Below are positions 1-6,841 of a DNA stretch of 9,864 nt, piece by piece; the first letter of the stretch is position 1, and each line of letters begins with the position of its first letter. A program made the translations under genes and the position numbers. Source of the DNA: Bacteroidetes bacterium UBA4009 (lineage in GTDB: Bacteria > Bacteroidota > Bacteroidia > NS11-12g > UBA9320). The stretch lies in assembly GCA_002384205.1 (NCBI GenBank), contig DGBH01000023.1, forward strand, positions 565 to 10,428, written 5' to 3'. Under the pieces are notes generated by a model. It was not told the DNA's origin, did not search any database, and was given only the letters and a program-made list of their open reading frames with translations.

Positions 1-125
1 TAACCCAAAAAAATAAACCAAAGGCAACTCTTTATCCCTTAGAAAAATTTCCGAAGGATAAAAGGAGACTTCCAGGTTTTGATTGGAAGGCAAAATTCCG
101 CCCCACAAAGTCATTATTTTATTAA
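1..125 (+). CDS. Probable C-terminal fragment of an unidentified protein (5' truncated)
   Basis: The frame starting at base 3 is open from the window edge to TAA at 123-125 and encodes about 40 residues rich in Lys, Pro and aromatic residues, with a PLEKFPKDKRRLPGFDWK stretch. The other two plus-strand frames carry stops here (TAA at 1-3 and TAG at 40-42 in one). The gene would end 5 bp before the desaturase -7 box, an ordinary tandem arrangement. I do not recognise the family. A competing reading exists: the minus strand is also open from an ATG at 113-111 to the window edge, but no -7 box precedes that ATG. The plus reading is preferred but not certain. Confidence 0.42.
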   Translation, partial: TQKNKPKATLYPLEKFPKDKRRLPGFDWKAKFRPTKSLFY

Positions 126-130
126 TTGAT

Positions 131-138
131 TACATTTG
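131..138 (+). promoter_or_regulatory. -7 box of the desaturase promoter
   Basis: TACATTTG is an exact match to the Bacteroidota primary-sigma -7 consensus TAnnTTTG. The predicted start of transcription, a few bases after the box, falls at about 142, only a few nucleotides before ATG 145. No TTG/TTTG -33 element is visible at the usual spacing, so the call rests on the -7 box and its position. The TTG at 136-138 lies inside the box, which argues against its use as a start codon. Confidence 0.6.
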
Positions 139-144
139 CAGCAA

Positions 145-1242
145 ATGTCGAGTATAACATTACCTAAATTTGGATCAGCAGCAGGCAGTACTTTTAGCAG
201 AGAACTACGAGCCAATGTAGAGAATTATTTTAGAGAATCTAACATTTCTAAGTTTGCTAACAAAGCCTTAAAGTTTAAAGCAGCTGTATTACTAGTTACT
301 TTTTTTGGCGCATATCTAGCTATTTTATTTTCAGGTTTACCAATTTGGACCGTATTCTTTTTTGCTCTTTTAATGGGTTTAGCCAAAGCGGGAATTGGAA
401 TGGGCTTAATGCATGATGCCAATCATGGCTCTTGGAGTAAGAACAAAACAGTAAACAAGATATTTGGTATGACTGCAGATATGTTAGGCGTAAGCAGTAG
501 CAACTGGATAAATCAACATAATAAGCTTCACCACACCTATACGAATATATACGAGCATGATGAAGATGTAGATGGAAAAGGAATTTTCCGTTTCACTAAG
601 GATGCGCCGCGAAAAAAACTTCATAAATTTCAGCATATTTATTGGGCATTATTTTATGGATTTCTTACACTAGGTTGGTTTTTTGCAGATTTTACCAAAT
701 ACAAAGAATACCGTAAACGAGGCTTAAATAAAGCGCAAGGCAAAGAGGTTTTGAAGGAATTTGGTGTAATCATCCTTTTTAAAATGATTTACCTCACCTA
801 CATGATGGTATTGCCCATGGTATTTCTCGACTTGCCCTTGTGGCAAGCACTAATCGGGTTATTTATTGTAGAATTTACAGCAGGATGGATTTTAGCGGTT
901 ATTTTTTCATTAGCTCATGTTGTCGATAAATTTGATTTATCTAACCACGATAAATTTAGTGGGACTACAGATGATGAGTGGACGGTACACCAAATAAAAA
1001 ATACGTTTGATTTTGCAGTAAAAAACAAAGCCCTTACATGGTATTGTGGCGGTTTAAACTTTCAAGTAATTCATCACTTATTCCCAAATATATCACATGC
1101 TCACTATCCTAAATTATATGAAATAGTCAAGGAAACGGCACGTAAACACGGGGTGAATTATCAAGAATTTTTAACATTTAGAGAGGCTTTAATATCACAC
1201 ATCACCTTTCTAAGAAAACTAGGGAATCCCCAGTTAGCCTAA
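145..1242 (+). CDS. Membrane fatty acid desaturase (acyl-CoA / front-end type)
   Basis: This 365-residue integral membrane di-iron desaturase would introduce a double bond into membrane acyl chains using O2 and reduced electron carriers. The three histidine boxes are intact: HDANH at residues 90-94, HNKLHH at 125-130, and QVIHH at 307-311. The Gln in the last box is typical of the front-end (delta-5/delta-6, linoleoyl-CoA desaturase-like) branch, but no cytochrome b5 domain is fused. Hydrophobic spans lie near residues 45-62, 66-88, 165-182, 206-230 and 233-258. I chose ATG 145 over the in-frame TTG at 136 because that TTG is part of the TACATTTG promoter box. The gene stands alone, with its own promoter and a hairpin downstream. 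Regiospecificity and whether the substrate is acyl-CoA or acyl lipid cannot be read from the sequence. Confidence 0.93.
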   Translation: MSSITLPKFGSAAGSTFSRELRANVENYFRESNISKFANKALKFKAAVLLVTFFGAYLAILFSGLPIWTVFFFALLMGLAKAGIGMGLMHDANHGSWSKNKTVNKIFGMTADMLGVSSSNWINQHNKLHHTYTNIYEHDEDVDGKGIFRFTKDAPRKKLHKFQHIYWALFYGFLTLGWFFADFTKYKEYRKRGLNKAQGKEVLKEFGVIILFKMIYLTYMMVLPMVFLDLPLWQALIGLFIVEFTAGWILAVIFSLAHVVDKFDLSNHDKFSGTTDDEWTVHQIKNTFDFAVKNKALTWYCGGLNFQVIHHLFPNISHAHYPKLYEIVKETARKHGVNYQEFLTFREALISHITFLRKLGNPQLA

Positions 1243-1265
1243 AAAATAAATTGTACTATTTACCA

Positions 1266-1300
1266 AACACTTACGTTTATAAGTAAGTGTTAGTCTTTTG
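1266..1300 (+). terminator. Hairpin terminator after the desaturase
   Basis: A perfect 9-bp inverted repeat (AACACTTAC at 1266-1274, GTAAGTGTT at 1283-1291) with an 8-nt loop lies 23 bp after the desaturase stop. The following bases are T-rich but interrupted (AGTCTTTTG), so the U-tract is imperfect. It is probably an intrinsic terminator separating the desaturase from the GH3 gene. Confidence 0.6.
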
Positions 1301-1330
1301 CTCATTTTCAGGCATTTAGAATCTAATTTG

Positions 1331-1338
1331 TAACTTTA
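1331..1338 (+). promoter_or_regulatory. Possible -7 box for the GH3 fusion gene
   Basis: TAACTTTA matches TAnnTTTG at all positions but the last and sits 20 bp before ATG 1359, downstream of the desaturase terminator, where a promoter is expected. No well-spaced -33 TTG was seen; a TTTG at 1297-1300 is about 30 bp away, which is too far. The call is weak. Confidence 0.33.
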
Positions 1339-1358
1339 TATTCAACAAAACGGTTCTT

Positions 1359-4283
1359 ATGATAAAATGGCTGAAATACACCACAATACTTTTCTTAATT
1401 TGTTCATTTTCTCAGCTTTTTGCCCCTCCAAGAAAGGGTCAAGTTAATCTTAAGAAACAAGCAAATACCTGGGCCGAAAAAACTTTCGATTCTATGACGG
1501 TGGATGAGAGATTGGGACAGCTTTTTATGATAGAGTGCCGACCAACATATGGGCAAGCACACATTGCCGAGGTTGAGCGGATGGTCCAACAGCATCATGT
1601 TGGAGGTATTATTTTTTTTAAAGGCGATCCAACCGAGGAGGTGATTATGACCAATAGGTTTCAAGCAATGTCTAAAACCAAACTTATGATTGCTATAGAC
1701 GGGGAGTGGGGTTTGGCAATGAGACTAGCAAACACTGTTTCTTATCCTTATCAGCTTGGTCTTGGAGGTATACAAAATGAGGATGTCATTTATGAAATGG
1801 GAGTCGAGATTGGGCGCCAATGCAAACGCATGGGGATTCATGTAAATTTTGCTCCAGTAATAGACATTAATAACAACCCTAATAATCCTGTAATTAATTA
1901 TAGATCCTTTGGAGAAGATCCGGAAAATGTAAGTAAAAAGGGTTGGGCTTACGCAAAAGGAATGCAGGATGCAGGAATTATAGCATGCGCAAAACACTTT
2001 CCTGGCCACGGAGACACAGACGTTGATTCACACAAAGATCTTCCCGTAATTAATCACTCATTAGAACGACTTAGAGAAGTTGAGTTTAAGCCATTTGAAT
2101 ATTTGATAGATCAAGGTATTATGTCAGTTATGACGGCACATTTGTTTATACCTGCCATAGATGACCGAAAGAATATTGCAATGAGCATTTCTGATAAAGC
2201 TATTAACGGAATACTACGACAAGAAATGGGCTTCACGGGACTTTCGTTTACCGACGCACTCAATATGCAAGGTGTTGCTAAATATCATCCTGACGGCGAG
2301 TTAGAATACAAAGCGCTTGCGGCAGGCAACGATATCTTACTTTCTCCGGGAGACATTCCTAAAGCGATACGTATTATCAAAGAAGCGTTAAAAGATGGCC
2401 GTCTTACGGAGGAATACGTAAACGGTAAGATTTTAAAAATTTTAAATTACAAACAGGCTTTAGGCTTGGATGATTTTAAACCACTAAATGAGGAAAATGT
2501 CGAGAAAGATTTAAACAGCGCTCATGCCCAGTACATTAATTATAAATTAATAGCACAAGAACTTTGCTTGGTAAAAGATGAAAACAAATTAATACCCATT
2601 GATCCTAATGGTAAAAAGAAGATTTTAGCTCTAGCAATAGGTGATGGCACAAAAAATTCTTTTCAAAAAGAACTTGCTAAACAAAAAGGAGTCACAACTC
2701 TGAGTATAAGTAAAGATGCGAGTCTTGAGAAGTTTAAAGCATTAAAGACAAAGATGGCAGGATACGACTTGACCATTGTTTCTCTGCATAATATGAGCAA
2801 GTATCCACCAACATATGGTGTTACTGCTAATATGGCCAGCTTTGTAAATCAATTAAGCGGGAAAAATAATGTAGTGCTGGTGGATTTTGGTAATCCGTAT
2901 AATCTAAAAAGCTTTAATCATCAAAAAACAGTGTTGCTCGCTTTTGATGATTTACCTGGAAATCACTTAAAGGCAGCAGAAGCTATATTTGGAGTTATTG
3001 GAGTGAATGCTTTGTTGTCTGTATCCATCGGTACAGAATATAAAGCAAAAATGGGTCTTACTACGTTGCCTATAAGCGAGTTAGATGTAGCTTTTCCTGA
3101 GGAAGTAGGAATTTCAAAATCAAAACTGGACAAAATAGATCAGATTGCCAAAGAGGCTATAGCCTTGGGAGCTACTCCGGGTTGTCAGATTTTAGTTGCC
3201 AAAGATGGACGTATAGTTTACAACAAAAGTTTTGGTAAGCATACTTTTAGTAGCCAAAGCGAAGTAAAAAACTCTGATTTATACGATCTTGCTTCGATAA
3301 CAAAAGTCGCCGCGACGACGGTAACATTAATGAAATTACAGGAGAACGGTCTCATTTCTGTTGACGATCAAATGTCTAAATACTTGCCCGAGCTAGAAGC
3401 AACAAATAAATCTGAAATGACCATAAAAATGGTTTTAGAGCATAAGGCCGGACTAAAAGATTGGATACCGTTTTATACGGAAACAATGGGTAATCAAGAG
3501 ATTTATGATTCGGTATATGCATGTGAGATGAACGATAGCCATTGCATATATGTTGGCAATCAATTGTATGTTCTCAACGATTATAAAGATCATATTTTAA
3601 AAAGAATATATGAGTCAGAATTAGGGGCTGTGGGCCATTATAAATATAGCGATTTAGGTATGATTTTGATGAAGGAATTAATAGAGCGTGTTACAAAAAC
3701 TACTTTTCAGCAATACGTAAGTGAGGTGTTCTATACACCAATGGGTATTGATAGACTTACGTTTTTGCCGCTTGACAAGTTTAAATCAGACGAGATAGTC
3801 CCTACTTCCATAAGTCCGGATATGAGAAAGGGATTGGTCCAAGGAATGGTCCATGATCCTGCCGCAGCTATGCTGGGTGGAGTTTCAGGACATGCGGGTC
3901 TGTTTGGAAACGCTGAGTCGCTAGCGTCTTTAATGCAAATGCTCTTGAACGGCGGAGAATATAAAAACGTGCAGTACCTTAAACCAGAAACCATCAATGC
4001 TTTTACGGCGAAACAATCTGCCAACTCCAGAAGAGGCATGGGTTGGGATAAACCAGAAATGGATAAAAACCGTGCTAATCCTGCATGTGATTATGCTTCT
4101 GAAGAAACTTTTGGGCATTCTGGTTTTACGGGAACTATTGTGTGGGCCGATCCTAAATACGATTTGATTTATGTTTTCTTATCAAACAGGGTTTATCCAA
4201 CACAAGAAAACAGAAAGTTGATAGAAATGGGAGTTAGAAAGAATATAATGAATGCCGTTTATGAAAGTTTTTTGTTTCCGTAA
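1359..4283 (+). CDS. Secreted GH3 beta-N-acetylhexosaminidase fused to a serine hydrolase (beta-lactamase / PBP-like) domain
   Basis: This 974-residue two-enzyme protein has an N-terminal signal sequence (about residues 1-22). The GH3 catalytic domain (about 40-370) is of NagZ type: KHFPGHGDTDVDSH at 212-225 carries the Asp223/His225 catalytic dyad characteristic of GH3 N-acetylglucosaminidases, and Asp299 in SFTDALNM is the expected nucleophile. A GH3 C-terminal-like domain follows (about 395-565). The last part (about 580-970) is a class C beta-lactamase/DD-peptidase/esterase fold: SITK at 646-649 (Ser nucleophile and Lys), YSD at 763-765 in place of the common YxN, and HSG at 920-922. An insertion of about 60 residues (700-760) precedes the YSD motif. 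The fusion is known in Bacteroidota and suggests peptidoglycan turnover in the periplasm or on the surface. The substrate of the second domain is not predictable. A DUF4197 gene follows 56 bp downstream and could be co-transcribed. Confidence 0.92.
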   Translation: MIKWLKYTTILFLICSFSQLFAPPRKGQVNLKKQANTWAEKTFDSMTVDERLGQLFMIECRPTYGQAHIAEVERMVQQHHVGGIIFFKGDPTEEVIMTNRFQAMSKTKLMIAIDGEWGLAMRLANTVSYPYQLGLGGIQNEDVIYEMGVEIGRQCKRMGIHVNFAPVIDINNNPNNPVINYRSFGEDPENVSKKGWAYAKGMQDAGIIACAKHFPGHGDTDVDSHKDLPVINHSLERLREVEFKPFEYLIDQGIMSVMTAHLFIPAIDDRKNIAMSISDKAINGILRQEMGFTGLSFTDALNMQGVAKYHPDGELEYKALAAGNDILLSPGDIPKAIRIIKEALKDGRLTEEYVNGKILKILNYKQALGLDDFKPLNEENVEKDLNSAHAQYINYKLIAQELCLVKDENKLIPIDPNGKKKILALAIGDGTKNSFQKELAKQKGVTTLSISKDASLEKFKALKTKMAGYDLTIVSLHNMSKYPPTYGVTANMASFVNQLSGKNNVVLVDFGNPYNLKSFNHQKTVLLAFDDLPGNHLKAAEAIFGVIGVNALLSVSIGTEYKAKMGLTTLPISELDVAFPEEVGISKSKLDKIDQIAKEAIALGATPGCQILVAKDGRIVYNKSFGKHTFSSQSEVKNSDLYDLASITKVAATTVTLMKLQENGLISVDDQMSKYLPELEATNKSEMTIKMVLEHKAGLKDWIPFYTETMGNQEIYDSVYACEMNDSHCIYVGNQLYVLNDYKDHILKRIYESELGAVGHYKYSDLGMILMKELIERVTKTTFQQYVSEVFYTPMGIDRLTFLPLDKFKSDEIVPTSISPDMRKGLVQGMVHDPAAAMLGGVSGHAGLFGNAESLASLMQMLLNGGEYKNVQYLKPETINAFTAKQSANSRRGMGWDKPEMDKNRANPACDYASEETFGHSGFTGTIVWADPKYDLIYVFLSNRVYPTQENRKLIEMGVRKNIMNAVYESFLFP

Positions 4284-4339
4284 GTTTCGGCAATGTTTTT
4301 GATAGTAGATTAAAACAATCCAAAAAGAAACATATACAT

Positions 4340-5074
4340 ATGAAAAAATTAATTTTTCCAATCGCCCTATTACTTGCACTTACGTCATGTCAAGAACTGC
4401 TAAATGCGCTTCAAACAACAAGTCAAGGTAGCAGTATTGCAGGTATCACCCAAAATGAAGCAGCTTCTGGTTTAAAGCAGGCGTTGGAAACAGGTGTTAC
4501 TAATGGAACCTCTTTTTTAGGGAAAAAAGACGGCTTTTTGAAAAATGCAACGTACAAAATTCTAATGCCCGATGAAGTTCAAAATGCAATTTCTAAGATA
4601 GAAGGAAATCGTCTAGCAAATGCCCTGGCAGGTCCTTATTTAGAAAAAGTGGTTAATTCTATGAATGTTGGAGCTGAAAATGCAATGGCAGAGGCAAAGC
4701 CAATCTTTTTAAATGCGATCACATCCATGAGCATAACAGATGCTATAAAAATTGTTACAGGTGGAGAGGGAGCAGCAACCAATTATCTAAAAAATGTAAC
4801 ATCTGCACAGCTCATGGAGAAGTTTACGCCGGTCATTAAAAAATCACTTGATAATCTTAACATTGATGAGCCATGGACTAAAGTGTCAAGTGCGTATAAT
4901 ATGGCAATGGGCAAAAGTGTACAGACTAATCTGAATGAATATGTAACTGGTAAAGCAATAGCTGCATTATTTAGCCAAGTCAAATTGGAGGAAGATAAGA
5001 TTAGACAAAATCCAGCTGCAAGAGGAACGGATTTATTAAAAAAAGTATTTGGTTATGCAGACTCCAATAAATAA
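4340..5074 (+). CDS. DUF4197 family lipoprotein
   Basis: The product is 244 residues, beginning with a lipoprotein signal (Lys2-Lys3, hydrophobic core, LTSC with the lipidated Cys at 17), so it is probably anchored in an envelope membrane. The mature part fits DUF4197 along its length: GLKQALETGV (44-53), LGKKDGFLKNATYKILMP (60-77), an AENAMAEAKPIF segment (112-123), SITDAIKIVTG (131-141), AATNYLKNVT (145-154), and the C-terminal IRQNPAARGTDLLKKVFG block (221-238). The biochemical role of DUF4197 is unknown. It lies 56 bp after the GH3 fusion gene with no strong promoter between. Its last 20 bases overlap the start of bioY, and a strong intrinsic terminator begins about 24 bp after its stop. 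Confidence 0.9.
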   Translation: MKKLIFPIALLLALTSCQELLNALQTTSQGSSIAGITQNEAASGLKQALETGVTNGTSFLGKKDGFLKNATYKILMPDEVQNAISKIEGNRLANALAGPYLEKVVNSMNVGAENAMAEAKPIFLNAITSMSITDAIKIVTGGEGAATNYLKNVTSAQLMEKFTPVIKKSLDNLNIDEPWTKVSSAYNMAMGKSVQTNLNEYVTGKAIAALFSQVKLEEDKIRQNPAARGTDLLKKVFGYADSNK

Positions 5075-5597
5075 AAGAACAGACATTAAATCTATACAAA
5101 AGCACTCGTTACTAACGGGTGCTTTTTTGTTGGCACTGGTTCTTTCAGCAAAGGCAGATATAGACCTTGGGGGTTTGGTTAGTTTTACCTTGCAAACATT
5201 GGTTTTAGGTATTGGATATTTTTTGCTTCCTAAAATATGGAGATTTGTATTGATACTTGTCTATATCGCTTTGGGCATAGCTGGATTAAGTGTGTTTAAT
5301 GGTGGCGTGGGTTGGGCTTATGTTATTTCTTGGCCGTTGGGTTTCTTTGTTGGTTTTGTCTTAGCGGCATATATATCTACTCCAAAAAAAATAACATTAT
5401 CAAATCTGTTTAGCTATTTTTTACAAATTCATATAGTAATAGTGACCTTAGGAATTTGTGTGTTAGGTTGGCATACGGGTTCGGTTCATAAGGCGATAGA
5501 CACCCTTTTTGAACTGCTTCCCGGTATAGTGATCAAAAGTTTACTGGGTACGGGTTTAATTTGGGTATGGAATAGGTATTACTATTCTCAGATTTGA
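5055..5597 (+). CDS. bioY: BioY-family biotin transporter (ECF S component)
   Basis: This 180-residue, highly hydrophobic protein aligns by eye with BioY. SFTLQTL at 43-49 matches the PFTLQTL signature after the first helix. LPKIWRFVLILVYIALGIAGLSVF (58-81) matches the GPKxGALSVLLYLLLGAIGLPVF region, GGVGWAYVISWPLGFFVGF (83-101) the Gly-rich loop and next helix, and LPGIVIKSLLGTGL (155-168) the C-terminal LPFxxGDxxK segment. The canonical GPTGGY is degraded, so this is a divergent member. ATG 5055 is the only in-frame ATG able to give helix 1 (about 17-33); an upstream TTG at 5049 adds only two residues. The gene overlaps DUF4197 by 20 nt, and its codons 16-24 contain a complete intrinsic terminator. 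No BioM/BioN energising genes or biotin synthesis genes are in view. A different S-component substrate cannot be excluded. Confidence 0.78.
   Translation: MQTPINKRTDIKSIQKHSLLTGAFLLALVLSAKADIDLGGLVSFTLQTLVLGIGYFLLPKIWRFVLILVYIALGIAGLSVFNGGVGWAYVISWPLGFFVGFVLAAYISTPKKITLSNLFSYFLQIHIVIVTLGICVLGWHTGSVHKAIDTLFELLPGIVIKSLLGTGLIWVWNRYYYSQI
5098..5128 (+). terminator. Strong intrinsic terminator located inside the 5' part of bioY
   Basis: AAGCAC (5100-5105) pairs with GTGCTT (5119-5124), T5106 with G5118 as a wobble, and CGTT (5107-5110) with AACG (5114-5117). This gives an 11-bp stem with a 3-nt ACT loop, followed by a six-T run (5123-5128). Two flanking A:T pairs can extend the stem. The stem starts about 25 nt after the DUF4197 stop, a normal place for that gene's terminator, but it lies within the coding sequence for the first membrane helix of BioY. 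Confidence 0.8.
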
Positions 5598-5601
5598 TAC
5601 T

Positions 5602-5638
5602 AAAAAAAGGAGCTTACAAATAGTAAGCTCCTTTTTTT
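5602..5638. terminator. Bidirectional terminator between bioY and pgk
   Basis: GGAGCTTAC (5609-5617) and GTAAGCTCC (5623-5631) form a perfect 9-bp stem with an AAATA loop, flanked by A7 on the left and T7 on the right. The symmetry allows termination in both directions. It sits 5 bp after the bioY stop and 15 bp beyond the pgk stop, serving the convergent transcripts. Confidence 0.93.
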
Positions 5639-5653
5639 GATCAATGCATAAAC

Positions 5654-6841
5654 TTATGCTTCGATTGCCGCTATTCCAGGTAATTCTTTACCCTCAAAAA
5701 ATTCAAGTAAAGCACCCCCTCCGGTAGAAACATAGCTTACATCATCAGTAAAGCCAAATTTCTTCACAGCAGCACTACTGTCGCCACCACCTATAAGAGA
5801 GAAAGCTCCTAGTTTTGTTGCAACTGCAACTGCCTGTGCCACAGCTTTTGTTCCGTGCTCAAAACTAGTCATTTCAAACACGCCCATAGGCCCGTTCCAG
5901 AGTATGGTTTTAGATTTAAGAAGCACTTCTGAAAAAGATTTTATCGCTTTTTCACCGATGTCTAAACCCATCCATCCATCAGGTATTGCTCCACTGTCAC
6001 ATAATTGCGTATTTGCCTCATTACTAAATGCGTCTGCAATTATATTGTCTTGAGGTAAGTGAATTTGTACGCCTTTAGCTTCTGCCTTTTTAAGTATTTC
6101 AGCACATTTTTCTACTCGGTCTGCTTCAAAGAGTGAGTTGCCTATTTGTCCACCTTTTGCTACTGAAAAGGTATATGCCATTCCACCACCAATGATAATA
6201 TGATCTGCTATGTTGAGTAAGTTTTCAATTATTAAAATCTTGTCGCTTACTTTAGCACCTCCTACTATACTTGTAAATGGTCTATCGGGATTGTTCATTA
6301 GCTTTTTCGCATTTGCTACCTCTTTAGCCATAAGATAACCAAAGCACTTCTGCTTAAAAAAGGAAGCCACGATAGCGGTACTTGCATGAGCTCTGTGTGC
6401 CGTGCCAAAAGCATCATTTACATAGATGTCACCATGTTTAGCTAATGATGCTGCGAAAGAAGAATCACCAGATTCCTCTTCTTTATAAAATCGTAGATTC
6501 TCTAACAAATGGATACTTCCAGGTGTCATATTTGTACTGGTTTCAAACGCTTCTTTGCTGATGCAATCATCAGAAAACATCACTTCGGTGCCAGTTATTG
6601 CGGCTAAGTGAGACACTAAAGGACGAAGAGAATACTTAGCTTCAGGTCCTCCTTTGGGTCTACCCAAGTGTGACATAAGCACTACTGAGCCGCCATCGTT
6701 TAATATTTTCTGAATAGTAGGCAATACGGAAGTCATACGACTATCGTCAGTTATTTTAAACTCACAGGTAAGCGGCACGTTAAAATCTACACGAATCAAT
6801 GCTCGTTTACCAGCGAAGTCCAAAGAATCTACGGTGGTCAC
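5654..6841 (-). CDS. pgk: Phosphoglycerate kinase
   Basis: This 395-residue cytoplasmic glycolytic/gluconeogenic enzyme catalyses 1,3-bisphosphoglycerate + ADP = 3-phosphoglycerate + ATP. All family blocks are in order: RVDFNVP (17-23), SHLGRPKG (57-64), ENLRF (114-118), NDAFGTAHRAHAS (142-154), GGAKVSDK (194-201), WNGPMGVFE (315-323), the nucleotide-loop GGGDS (351-355) and STGGGA (372-377). Length is normal for bacteria. The start is GTG at 6841-6839: it gives MTTVDSLDFAGKRALIRVDFNVP, collinear with typical Pgk N-termini, and no nearby ATG does. The GTG shares its first base with the TAG stop of the upstream isomerase (TAGTG), so translation is likely coupled to that gene. Only a 7/8 -7-like sequence at 6855-6862 hints at an internal promoter. 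The gene ends at the shared terminator. Confidence 0.98.
   Translation of the reverse strand: MTTVDSLDFAGKRALIRVDFNVPLTCEFKITDDSRMTSVLPTIQKILNDGGSVVLMSHLGRPKGGPEAKYSLRPLVSHLAAITGTEVMFSDDCISKEAFETSTNMTPGSIHLLENLRFYKEEESGDSSFAASLAKHGDIYVNDAFGTAHRAHASTAIVASFFKQKCFGYLMAKEVANAKKLMNNPDRPFTSIVGGAKVSDKILIIENLLNIADHIIIGGGMAYTFSVAKGGQIGNSLFEADRVEKCAEILKKAEAKGVQIHLPQDNIIADAFSNEANTQLCDSGAIPDGWMGLDIGEKAIKSFSEVLLKSKTILWNGPMGVFEMTSFEHGTKAVAQAVAVATKLGAFSLIGGGDSSAAVKKFGFTDDVSYVSTGGGALLEFFEGKELPGIAAIEA

Noticed and set aside
1404..2009. Minus-strand frames of 86 and 94 codons inside the GH3 gene, and similar frames within other genes
   Set aside because: They lie opposite strongly supported coding sequence with conserved catalytic motifs and show no family pattern or promoter of their own.
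4281..4288. TAAGTTTC as a -7 box for the DUF4197 gene
   Set aside because: It matches 7/8, but it includes the GH3 stop codon, lies about 51 nt before the ATG, and lacks a -33 element. Co-transcription with the GH3 gene seems simpler.
5127..5132. TTG codons at 5127 or 5130 as the true bioY start, downstream of the terminator
   Set aside because: They would cut away the start of membrane helix 1 that aligns with other BioY proteins, and no promoter box precedes them. ATG 5055 remains the better choice, though this alternative would explain the terminator.
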